A stretch of 64,000 bases of DNA from assembly GCA_963786395.1 (NCBI GenBank), contig CAWAZD010000007.1, positions 186,001 through 250,000 on the forward strand, given 5' to 3'. Source of the stretch: Fen-1301 sp963786395. Its GTDB lineage: Bacteria; Bacteroidota; Ignavibacteria; Ignavibacteriales; Ignavibacteriaceae. The notes below the pieces were generated by a model. The model did no database searches. It saw only the letters and a program-made list of their open reading frames with translations, and was not told the origin of the DNA. The translations under genes and the position numbers were made by a program. Each line of letters opens with the position of its first letter. Positions within the stretch are counted from its first letter, which is position 1. Positions 26,991 to 36,632 of this stretch are shown piece after piece.

Positions 26991-29900
26991 ATGGAAAGAA
27001 AAAAAGTAACAATAGACGGTAATGAAGCTGCCGCATATGTAGCATTTAGGACAAATGAAGTAATTGCGATTTATCCTATCACCCCAAGCTCAAATATGGG
27101 CGAATGGTGCGATCAATGGGCTTCTGAAAACAAGAAAAATATCTGGAATGAAACTCCTTCTGTAAGTGAACTCCAGAGTGAAGGCGGTGCTTCCGGAAGT
27201 GTCCATGGTGCTTTGCAGACAGGATCCATGACAACTACTTTTACGGCTTCTCAGGGTCTTCTTTTAATGATTCCGAATATGTTCAAAATAGCCGGAGAAT
27301 TAACATCTACAGTATTTCATGTATCCGCAAGATCTATTGCGGCTCAGGCATTATCAATTTTTGGCGACCATAGTGATGTTATGGCTACCCGTTCCACAGG
27401 ATTTGCTTTATTATCATCTAATTCAGTTCAGGAAGTAATGGATTTTGCTCTTATCGCCCAGGCTGCTACGCTTGAAGTCAAGAGTCCCCTTCCTCCATTT
27501 CTTTGATGGTTTCAGAACTTCTCATGAAGTAATGAAAATTGAACAACTTAACTGAAGATGATATCCGTTCAATGATCTCTGATGAACTTGTTATTGCACA
27601 TCGCAATAGGGCATTATCTCCGGACAAACCTGTTATGCGAGGAACTGCTCAAAACCCTGATGTTTATTTCCAGGGAAGAGAGACTGTAAATGCATTTTAT
27701 GACAAATGCACTGATATAGTTCAAAAGCAAATGGATAAATTTGCCAAAATGACAGGTCGCCAATATCATTTATTTGACTATTACGGCGCCCCTGATGCTG
27801 AAAGAGTAATTGTAATGATGGGTTCAGGTGCTGAAGCTGTTGAAGAAACAGTTGAGTATTTGACAAGTAAAGGAGAAAAAGTCGGTATTGATTAAAAGTT
27901 AGACTCTATCGTCCTTTCTCAATTGAACATTTTATTGATGCTCTCCCTGCAACAACTAAAGTTAATTGCTGTTTTGGACAGAACAAAAGAACCGGGAGCA
28001 TCAGGTGAACCATTATATCTTGATATAGTAAATGCTATTTCAGAAAAACATATCAATGGCGAACTGAAATTTGCTTATCCGAGAATTAACAGGCGGACGA
28101 TACGGACTTTCCTCAAAAGAATTCACTCCTGCAATGGTAAAGGGTGTATATGATGAATTGAAAAAAGATAAACCTAAAAATCATTTTACTGTTGGTATTA
28201 TTGATGATGTAACCAATACAAGTATTGAATTACGATCCTTCATTTTCAGTTGAAACTGATGAAACTTTCACAGGCAAGTTTTATGGATTGGGTGCTGACG
28301 GAACAGTTGGTGCTAATAAAAATTCAATTAAGATTATCGGCGAAGGAACCAAATTTTTGCTCAGGGTTATTTTGTTTACGATTCAAAAAAATCAGGTTCA
28401 ACAACAATTTCACATTTAAGATTCGGACCAAAAGAAATTAAATCTACTTATCTTATCCAGAAGGCAAAATTCGTTGCATGCCATCATGGGTGTGTTCCTT
28501 GAAAAAATGGATATGCTTGATGATGCTGCAGATGGAGGTACATTCCTTCTTAAACACTTTGGTTCCTAAAGAAAAAGTTTGGGATTCTTTACCTGAAAAA
28601 GTTCAGAAGAGATCTTATAGACAAAGAAAATGAAATTTTACATAATTGATGCTTATAAAGTTGCCGGCGAAACCGGTATGGGTGTAAGAATTAATACTAT
28701 CATGCAGACATGCTTCTTCGCTATTTCTAAGATCTTCCCTAAAGATGAAGCAATTGAAATGATTAAAAAATCAATTAAGAAAACCTACGGTTCAAAAGGT
28801 GAAAAGATAGTCCAGATGAACTTTAATGCTGTTGATCAGACACTTGCTAATCTTATTTGAAGTTCCGGTTCCTACAAGAAGTTACAAGTAAAATAAAACT
28901 TCAGGATGCAGTTTCACCAAAAGCGCCTGAATTTGTGCAGGAAGTTACTGCTAAAATTATTTCCGGTCATGGCGATAGTATTCCTGTAAGCAAGATGCCA
29001 ATCGACGGTACCTATCCAACCGGTACAGCAAAGTGGGAAAAAAGAAATATCGCTCTTGAAGTTCCTGTATGGGATAGTGAAATATGTATACAGTGTAATA
29101 AATGCGCTATGGTTTGTCCTCATGCTGCTATTCGTGCAAAAGTATATGATGAAAAACTCCTTGCCGGTGCACCTGCTACTTTTAAATCAGTCAAATTCAA
29201 AGGAAAAGAATTAGGTGAAGGAATAGCATATTCAATTCAGATCGCGGTTGAAGATTGTACAGGCTGCGGACTTTGTATAGATGTATGCCCTGTAAAGAAT
29301 AAAAAAGAAGTTAAGCTAAAAGCAATAAACATGAATGAACAGCTTCCTATCAGGGAATCTGAAAGAGCTAACTGGGACTTCTTCCTTAATTACCGGAATT
29401 TGACAGAGCCAAACTTAATATCGGCGCTATTAAAGATTCACAGTTCCTTCAGCCATTATTTGAATTCTCAGGTGCCTGTTCCGGTTGCGGCGAAACTCCT
29501 TATGTAAAACTTGTCAGCCAGTTATTCGGCGACAGAGCTGTAGTAGCTAATGCTACCGGTTGTTCCTCAATTTACGGCGGCAATCTTCCTACTACTCCAT
29601 GGACAAAGAATAAAGAAGGTCGCGGTCCTGCATGGTCAAATTCATTATTTGAAGATAATGCTGAATTCGGTTTTGGATACAGATTATCAATTGACCAGCA
29701 CAATGCAACAGCTAAAATGCTCCTTAAAAATCTTGCGGTTGAAATCGGTGAAGATCTTGTTGATGGACTTTTAAATGCAGATCAGAAAGATGAAGCCGGA
29801 ATTCACGAACAGAGAGAAAGAGTAATTGCCCTTAAAGACAAACTCCGTTCTTTCATGAATAACGGTTTTACCGGTGAAAAATTATCAAACATCGTTCACC

Positions 29901-30589
29901 TTATGAGCCTTTCAGATTATCTCGTTAAGAAATCTGTTTGGATTATGGGCGGCGACGGCTGGGCTTATGATATCGGTTACGGCGGACTTGATCATGTACT
30001 TGCTTCAGGCAAAAATGTTAACGTCCTTGTGCTTGATACAGAAGTTTATTCTAATACCGGTGGTCAGGCTTCTAAATCAACACCAAGAGGTGCTGTTGCT
30101 AAATTTGCCGCGGCGGGTAAAACCATGCCTAAGAAAGATCTTGGTTTAATAGCTATGACTTATGGAAATATTTATGTTGCCAAAGTTGCAATGGGTGCCA
30201 ACGATCTGCAGACACTTAAGGCATTTATTGAAGCTGAAGCTTATGACGGTCCTTCTTTGATAATTGCATACAGTCATTGTATTGCACACGGTATCAATAT
30301 GGAAACCGGCATGAAGAATCAGAAAGCTGCAGTAGATTCAGGACATTGGCCATTATTCAGGTACAATCCTGATCTTGCCAAAGAAGGTAAAAATCCTTTT
30401 AGACTTGAATCCAAAGGATTGAAGATACCATTTAAAGAATATGCTTATATGGAAACCAGGTACAAGATGCTGGTCAAATCGCATCCTGAGTTGGCAGCAC
30501 AACTAATAGAAGAAGCTCAGCATGATACCGAATTAAAATGGAAATCATACGAGCAGATGGCAGCTATCCCTGGTAATGAAGTAAAATGA
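26991..30589 (+). pseudogene. nifJ: Pyruvate:ferredoxin (flavodoxin) oxidoreductase, interrupted by about 14 indels
   Basis: Oxidises pyruvate to acetyl-CoA and CO2 with thiamine diphosphate and reduces ferredoxin. The repaired span corresponds to a single-chain enzyme of about 1190 residues. Visible in order: domain I with IYPITPSSNMGEW near the start; domain II; the ferredoxin domain with CIQCNKCAMVCP and CTGCGLCIDVCP; and the C-terminal thiamine-binding part with CSGCGE, GDGWAYDIGYGG and a SNTGGQ motif. Frames are clean from 26991 to about 27477 and from about 29391 to 30589. Between them I count about 14 single-base shifts, mostly surplus bases. Every catalytic motif survives, so this is more likely consensus error than a dead gene. 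Confidence 0.9.
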
Positions 30590-30594
30590 CGATA

Positions 30595-30619
30595 GTCATC
30601 CCCGCGCAGACGGAGATCC
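30595..30619. repeat. REP-like palindrome copy, degenerate
   Basis: GTCATCCCCGCG followed by a degenerate right arm ending GATCC. It is of the same family as the copies at 31709 and 31815 and lies 6 bases after the nifJ stop codon. Confidence 0.5.
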
Positions 30620-30709
30620 ATTTTATGTTTGTCATCCTTCTATTCCCCTTATCAGAGGTTATGTTGATTTTTGAAATTGCTTAATATAAAAATTAAAACG
30701 AGAATACAT

Positions 30710-31698
30710 ATGGATCTTACAACACATACTTAGGATTAAATCTTAAAAACCCGGTAGTTCCCTCTGCCGGACCACTTTCCATGAAAATTGAAAACATAAA
30801 AGCAATGGAAGATGCAGGTGCAGCCGCTGTTGTTCTGTTTTCACTTTTTGAAGAGGAAATTGAGCATGAAGCATCTGAACTGAATCATTATACTCATGCA
30901 AATACTAATTCCTTTCCTGAAGCTCAGTCTTTTTTCCCTCAGGCTTTTGATATTAGGATAGGCGGTGAAGAATATCTTAACCATATCCGTTTAGCAAAAG
31001 AAGCCGTAAAAATTCCGGTTATTGCAAGCTTAAATGGAAAATCACTCGGCGGCTGGAAAGACTATGCAAAGAAAATTGAACAGGCAGGAGCTGATGCTCT
31101 TGAACTGAACATTTATTTGCTCGCCACTGAATTTAACAGAACATGTGTTACAATTGAAAACGAATATATTGAAATCGTTAAAGATGTTTTGGCAAGTGTA
31201 AATATTCCTGTGGCCGTTAAACTTCATCCGTTCTTCACCTCTATATCTAATCTTGCATATAAATTAGATACTGCCGGCGTAAAAGGACTTGTATTGTTTA
31301 ACCGTTTCTATCAGCCCGATATTGACCTTGAAAAGCTTGAAGTAGTCCCGAATGTTTTACTCAGCAGCCCCATGGACTTGAGACTTCCATTAAGATGGAC
31401 AGCTATTCTTTATGGTAAAGTTAAAGCTGACATTGCAGCTACAAGCGGAATTTATACCGCAGAGGATGCGTTGAAAATGATTATGGCAGGAGCTAAAGTC
31501 ACGCATGTACTTTCCTCAATATTGATGAATGGTATTCCACATATTTCTAAAATTATTTTCGGAATGACTAAGTGGATGGAAGAACATGAATATGATTCAA
31601 TAAAAGCAATGTGCGGAAGTATGAGCTATAAAAACATTGCTGATCCTTCACAATTTGAACGTGCTAATTATATGAAAGTTCTACACTCATATAAATAA
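30710..31698 (+). CDS. Dihydroorotate-dehydrogenase-like flavoprotein, one apparent frameshift
   Basis: TIM-barrel FMN enzyme related to class 1 dihydroorotate dehydrogenase. The start at 30710 reads MDLTT and then needs one extra A near 30722-30727 to continue TYLGLNLKNPVVPSAGPLS, the usual N-terminus; downstream the frame is intact to 31698. Motifs include VIASLNGKSLGGW, DALELNIY, PVAVKLHPFF and a late phosphate-binding segment. This DHOD-like subfamily is often found next to pyruvate:ferredoxin oxidoreductase genes, as here. Whether it makes orotate is doubtful, because the active-site region after VKL differs from true PyrD; a redox role tied to NifJ is possible. Confidence 0.8.
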
Positions 31699-31708
31699 AA
31701 ACTCTATT

Positions 31709-31733
31709 GTCATCCCCGCGAAAGCGGGGATCC
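31709..31733. repeat. REP-like palindrome
   Basis: Near-perfect inverted repeat, GATCCCCGC/GCGGGGAT type, around a GAAA loop (CCCCGCGAAAGCGGGG core). Located 11 bases after the DHOD-like gene. A second copy with a T/A exchange in the arms lies at 31815, and the pair flanks the terminator at 31762. Confidence 0.7.
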
Positions 31734-31761
31734 CCTTAACCAGACTGTTTTCTCTAATATT

Positions 31762-31794
31762 AAAAAACCTCGCTTCATCAGCGAGGTTTTTTTT
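31762..31794. terminator. Bidirectional rho-independent terminator
   Basis: A-tract, stem CCTCGC/GCGAGG (31768-31773 with 31781-31786), loop TTCATCA, then eight T. The flanking A- and T-tracts make it work on both strands, serving the convergent DHOD-like gene and pepO. Confidence 0.9.
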
Positions 31795-31814
31795 ATACTT
31801 TGAATTACTAGTTT

Positions 31815-31839
31815 GTCATTCCCGCGAAAGCGGGAATCC
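31815..31839. repeat. REP-like palindrome
   Basis: ATTCCCGC-GAAA-GCGGGAAT inverted repeat, sister copy of the element at 31709, with GTC before and CC after. It sits between the terminator and the repaired end of pepO. Confidence 0.7.
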
Positions 31840-31846
31840 ATTCCTC

Positions 31847-33878
31847 TTACCAAATCCTCACAATTTTATCTTCCGGCATTCTCATACTGATCGCCGTCCT
31901 TAACGCCGAACGCTTCCCAGAATTCAGGCAAATTGCTTAAAGGTGCGTTTACGCGGAATTTACCGAGTGAATGTGGATCGGTTTTTATTCTCATTCTCAA
32001 AGCTTCATCTCTTATGCTGTTTTCCCATACCTGGGCATAACTAAGGAAGAATCTCTGAGTAGGAGTAAACCCGTCAATCTTTTCACCCTTCTTAAACTCT
32101 TCAGTATTTTTAAGAGCGGTAAGAGAAATTTTAAGACCGCCTAAATCTGCTATATTTTCACCCTGGGTTAGTTCACCGTTGCAATGTGTTGAATCAATTG
32201 CGACGAAAGCGTTAAACTGGTTAATAATTGCTTTTCCTCTTTCCTCGAACTTTTTGCCGTCAGCTTCTGTCCACCAGTCTTTTATATTTCCCTGTGCATC
32301 ATACTGTCTTCCCTGGTCATCGAAACCATGAGTTATTTCGTGTCCTATCACCACACCCATGCCGCCGTAATTTATCGCGTCATCAGCGTTTACATTAAAG
32401 AACGGGGGTTGAAGAATAGCAGCCGGGAAAACAATTTCATTCATTGTTGGATTATAATATGCATTAACAGTCTGAGGCAGCATTCCCCATTCAGTTCTGT
32501 CAACTGGTTTGCCTATTTTCGATAGGTTATCTCTTACTTCAAATTCGCTGGCATTCATATCATTCTGGAAAAATGATTCGCGTGAAATTTCAACTTTAGA
32601 ATAATCTTTCCATTTATCTGTGTAGCCTATTTTAACTGTAAAAGCATCTAATTTAATAAGAGCTTCTTTTTTAGTAACCTCACTCATCCAGTCAAGATTT
32701 TTAATTCTTTCTCTTAAAGCGGTAACTAAATTATGAACAATGTTCTTAGCTCTTTCTTTTGCTTCAGGAGGGAAAGTTTTTTCAACATATATCTGACCTA
32801 AAATTTCTCCTAAAGCGCCGTTAGTCTGCTGCATAACTCTTTTCCATCTTGGCTGCATTGCTTTAGCGCCCTGCATAAATCTTCCGCCGAAATTAAAACT
32901 TTCTTCAACAAAAGCGGAACTCAAATATGGAGCAGAGCCCCTGATAACATGCCATCTCAGGTAAGGTTTAAGATCGTTAACAGGAAGTTCATTTAGCATA
33001 GCGCTGACTTCTTTTATGAACTTTGGCTGGCTAACATCAATATCAGATGGAGCCGCAATATCAAGCGCCTTGAAATAAACATTCCAGTTAATTCCCGGAG
33101 TGATTGATTTAAGTGAATCCAGGCTCATTTTATTATAATTCTTAACCGGATCTCTTCTTTCAACTCTGGTCAAAGAAGCTGTTGCTAATCTTGTTTCAAT
33201 TTCCATTACCTTAGCGGCATCTTTAATTGCATCCGCTTCATTCTCACCGGTAAGTTTGAACATATTAGTCATAAACTGAACATATTTAGTCCTGATTTCA
33301 GTTGATCTTGCGTCTTTATTCAGGTAATAATCTCTGTCGGGAAGTCCAAGACCGCCCTGGCTGATAGAAGCAATGTTCATTGAACTATTTCTTTCATCGG
33401 CACCGGCATAAAACATGAACATCGGTCTTGAGATACGGAGATGTATGTTTGCCAGTTCTTTAAATAAATCATCTTTTGATTTAATATTTGAAATTGCTTT
33501 AAGGATCGGGAGTAATGGTTTATAGCCTTCCTTATCAATTTGAACTGTATCCATACCTGCGAAATAGTAATCGCCTATCTTCTGCTGGTTGCTTCCTTTT
33601 TTCGCTGATTTATTATTCGCGGCACTTTCTAGTATTTCCCTTAAAACTTTATTATTCTGTTCGCCTAAAATTTCAAAACTTCCCCATCTGCTGTATTCAT
33701 CAGGGATAGGGTTATTTTTAATCCATCCGCCGACTGCATACTCATAAAAATCCTGTGTAGGGTTAACTGAAGGGTTAATATTCTTTGGATCAAATCCATG
33801 ACCCTCGTCTTTAGATCCGCTGCCCGCAAATATTACAAAGGGGATCAGTAAAGCAAGGAGTGAAAATAGTTGTTTCAT
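31847..33878 (-). CDS. pepO: M13-family zinc metallopeptidase (PepO/neprilysin type), C-terminal frameshift
   Basis: Exported zinc endopeptidase of the neprilysin/endothelin-converting-enzyme family. Signal peptide at residues 1-18 (MKQLFSLLALLIPFVIFA), catalytic HEITH at 513-517, third zinc ligand in ENIADLGG at 574. The uninterrupted frame stops at 31866 after DQYENAGR, which lacks the family's conserved C-terminal Trp. Deleting one base at 31886 continues ...GDQMRMPEDKIVRIW and a stop at 31847, exactly the expected M13 ending, so the true gene is about 6 codons longer. A single gene with a terminator downstream. It probably degrades peptides in the periplasm or at the surface. Confidence 0.93.
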
Positions 33879-34086
33879 AATTACATCGCCTGTTTTGTTT
33901 GTATTTTGTAAGTAAAGTTACAAATAATCCGCAAATAATTATACCAATAAACAGGGTATACGACCAAATATCATAATATTTATTACTTTCTAACTATAAT
34001 AAATAGTCTTATCAGATTTATTAAATTCTAAATATAAACATATAATTTTATATCCCCGACTATTGAATTTACAATTTTGCCACTCA

Positions 34087-34123
34087 TAAAAAATCCCGCC
34101 TGAAAGAATTCTTTCAGACGGGA
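34087..34123 (-). terminator. Rho-independent terminator
   Basis: Read on the minus strand: a 13-bp stem (TCCCGTCTGAAAG with CTTTCAGGCGGGA, one mismatch) around AATT, followed by six T. It ends the triple-cohesin T9SS gene 28 bases after its stop codon. Confidence 0.88.
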
Positions 34124-34150
34124 CCATTAGTAAAACGAAAACATAACGAA

Positions 34151-36547
34151 CTATTTGAGGAGCATTAACTTCCGAACAGAAGAAAAATCTTTCGTCTTAA
34201 TTGTGCAAATGTATAAACCACTTGGTAAATGTGAAGCATCAAATGTTACATAGTATTTGCCTGCCTGTTTATTGGCATTGACTAATGTACTTATTTCCTT
34301 CCCGATTATATTATATATCTTAATACTAACCATTCCTTCCTTTGCTATATCATATCTGATAATAGTTGACGGGTTGAATGGATTTGGAAAATTTTGATAT
34401 AAATTAAAGTTTGAAGGAATTCCACTTAAATCTTCTTTTATTCCAGTTATTTCTACACTAAAACTGAAGATAATAGATACAGTTTGTCCACCTGCATTTA
34501 TTGCATAAACTCTCCAGAAATATTGATCATTATCCTGTAAAAAGCTGATTGCAAGTGATTCTGTAGTTACAACAGTATCTTTTATAGGAGTGGTGAAATT
34601 AGGATCAGATCCAACTTGCACTCTGTATGATGTTGCTGTTGTAACAGCTGACCAGGTAAGCGTAGTCTTTAAACTATCTATAACTGCATTATTTGCAGGA
34701 GATATTAACGTAGGAGCCCCGGGAGCAGCAGCTATCGTTGTGAAATTAAATGCAGTTGAATAAGCGCTAGTACCACCTAAATTAGAGGCACTAACTCTCC
34801 AGAAATACTTGGTACCGTTTTTCAGTGTAACAGATTTACTATTTGTAGCCACTAATGAATCATTTACAACGATGCTTGTACCGATAAATGTAGGGCTGGT
34901 TGCAACCTGAATCCTGTATGTAGATGCACCCGTAACAGCACCCCAGGTAAGGGATAATGAAAGCGGTTGATCTACTGCGCCATTAGCAGGAGTCTGCAGT
35001 ACTGGAGCAACAGGGGCAGCAACTATTGTGGTAAAAATGAATGGAACTGAAAATGCACTTGCACCAGCAATATTTATAGCACTTACTTTCCAAACATATG
35101 TCTGACCGTTCAACAATGCTTTAAGAGCAAGGCTGGTATTGGTTAAAGTGGTATCTTTAATTAAATTCGTAGTAAACAATGAATCTAAAGATACCTGCAC
35201 TCTATAGCTGGTAGCTGTGGTAACAACTCCCCATGTTAAAGTGGGTTTAACTGACTGGTTAACCGCGCCATTAAGAGGAGAAGTTAAAACAGGAACAGTT
35301 GGGGCAACAGCAAGGTTGACAGATCCGTTCTGATATATTGTACCTGAAATAATATTACCGGCACCGTCTAGTATTTCGCAAACAGATGTGTTGAAACTAA
35401 GCGGATTATTACCACCAGTAAATGCAAAGTTTAGATTTGTGAGAACCCCATTAGCTATAGAAATAGGAGTATTCCCTGTTGGGTCAAACCATCCAATCGA
35501 AATTACACCATTAACAGCGTTATTTGTAATAGTAATTCCATTATAACTTCCGGTAAGTCCATTAAAAGTTAAAGCTGCTGCGTTGTAATTAATTTTGAAA
35601 GAGAAAGATCCTATATTATTAAATGCCTGTACATTCAAAGGAACTATAACTGGAGCTGAAGCTACTGCAGTTATATTGGCAAGGGATACTGTAGGAACTC
35701 CACCAAGTGGATTAATCGCTCCGTTATTATATGTAACACCTGCTATAACAGTTCCGCTTCCGTTTAATAATTCACTTTGAGATGTATTAAAAGTAAGAGG
35801 CGCGGAACCGCCATTATAAGTAAAATTCATATTCAACAAAACCGAACTATCTGGTAATGTTACTGGATTTGTTCCTGTAGCATCGTACCAGCCAATAGCA
35901 ATAACCCCGTTTGCAGCATTTGCCGTTAAACTTATACCATTAGGAATGGTAATGTTCGTAAAAGAAAGAGCGGTTGAACTATAATTTACTTTTAATGATA
36001 TAGAGCCGATATTAGCAAACTTCTTAACAATTATAGGAACTGATATCGTACTTCCTGGAGTAACTAAAAGAGATGGTATTGACAAATTTACAGTAAATAA
36101 CCCGACTGCCCCATTATTAAAAGTAATAGGGGTAATTTGATTACCTAATTCATTTATTATTTCACATTGATCTTGAATAAAAGAGAGATTGCTTGCACCG
36201 GAAACTATAAATCTCAGATCAACAATCTTGCCATTTGCTACAGGATATGGTGTTGAGGCTGTCGCATCAAACCAACCTAAAGCAATCTGACCATTATTTG
36301 CACCAGCAGTAAAAGTAACACCTGCAGGTGTATTGGCAACTCCTAAAAAATTAAGAGTTGAACTATTGTAGCCTATTTTCAATGAAATAGACCCAACATT
36401 ATTAAAAGATGAGCCATTTATTGGCACGCTGACTGTGTCCCCAACATTCGCTTGATTCGTCCCTATAGTTAAAGACGTCACTTGAGCAAAGACAGCTGTG
36501 GAGAAGAACAACAGAGCGCCAAATAATATTATTATTTTTTTCATCAT
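34151..36547 (-). CDS. T9SS-secreted surface protein with three cohesin-like and three FN3 domains
   Basis: About 798 residues. I place the start at the MMKKIII pair (36547) because an AAAAGG site precedes it; a longer frame to 36595 would begin inside the upstream terminator hairpin. Signal peptide ends at VFAQ. Then come three cohesin-like repeats of about 130 residues, each with the pattern F-x-N-[VI]-G-S-[IF]-S-[LF]-K followed by a G-W-[FY]-D strand; three fibronectin-III-like repeats (each with TSYRVQV or STYRIQV); and a C-terminal type IX sorting domain with FPNPFNPST and SGLYICTIKT. Expected to be exported and anchored at the cell surface. Cohesins bind dockerins, and the neighbouring giant protein has a dockerin-like segment. 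Confidence 0.88.
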   Translation of the reverse strand: MMKKIIILFGALLFFSTAVFAQVTSLTIGTNQANVGDTVSVPINGSSFNNVGSISLKIGYNSSTLNFLGVANTPAGVTFTAGANNGQIALGWFDATASTPYPVANGKIVDLRFIVSGASNLSFIQDQCEIINELGNQITPITFNNGAVGLFTVNLSIPSLLVTPGSTISVPIIVKKFANIGSISLKVNYSSTALSFTNITIPNGISLTANAANGVIAIGWYDATGTNPVTLPDSSVLLNMNFTYNGGSAPLTFNTSQSELLNGSGTVIAGVTYNNGAINPLGGVPTVSLANITAVASAPVIVPLNVQAFNNIGSFSFKINYNAAALTFNGLTGSYNGITITNNAVNGVISIGWFDPTGNTPISIANGVLTNLNFAFTGGNNPLSFNTSVCEILDGAGNIISGTIYQNGSVNLAVAPTVPVLTSPLNGAVNQSVKPTLTWGVVTTATSYRVQVSLDSLFTTNLIKDTTLTNTSLALKALLNGQTYVWKVSAINIAGASAFSVPFIFTTIVAAPVAPVLQTPANGAVDQPLSLSLTWGAVTGASTYRIQVATSPTFIGTSIVVNDSLVATNSKSVTLKNGTKYFWRVSASNLGGTSAYSTAFNFTTIAAAPGAPTLISPANNAVIDSLKTTLTWSAVTTATSYRVQVGSDPNFTTPIKDTVVTTESLAISFLQDNDQYFWRVYAINAGGQTVSIIFSFSVEITGIKEDLSGIPSNFNLYQNFPNPFNPSTIIRYDIAKEGMVSIKIYNIIGKEISTLVNANKQAGKYYVTFDASHLPSGLYICTIKTKDFSSVRKLMLLK

Positions 36548-36577
36548 ATTCCTTTTCATAATTAAAAACACACAATT

Positions 36578-36605
36578 GGGCTTACAATCTTTCAATTGTA
36601 AGCCC
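36578..36605 (-). terminator. Hairpin between the two T9SS genes
   Basis: Perfect 11-bp inverted repeat GGGCTTACAAT / ATTGTAAGCCC around a 6-base loop, 28 bases after the stop of the giant gene. On the minus strand it is followed by AATTGTGTGTTTTT, a weak T-tract, so it may attenuate rather than block read-through into the cohesin gene. Confidence 0.7.
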
Positions 36606-36632
36606 TTGAATAATTATATTATTGTGCTGTCC

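Noticed and set aside
26991..30589. Programmed frameshifting in nifJ
   Set aside because: About 14 shifts in both directions at unrelated sequences cannot be programmed; sequence error or decay fits better.
36548..36595. Longer N-terminus of the triple-cohesin protein starting at 36595
   Set aside because: That start lies inside the hairpin ending the upstream gene and adds residues before the signal peptide; the MMKKIII start has an AAAAGG site.
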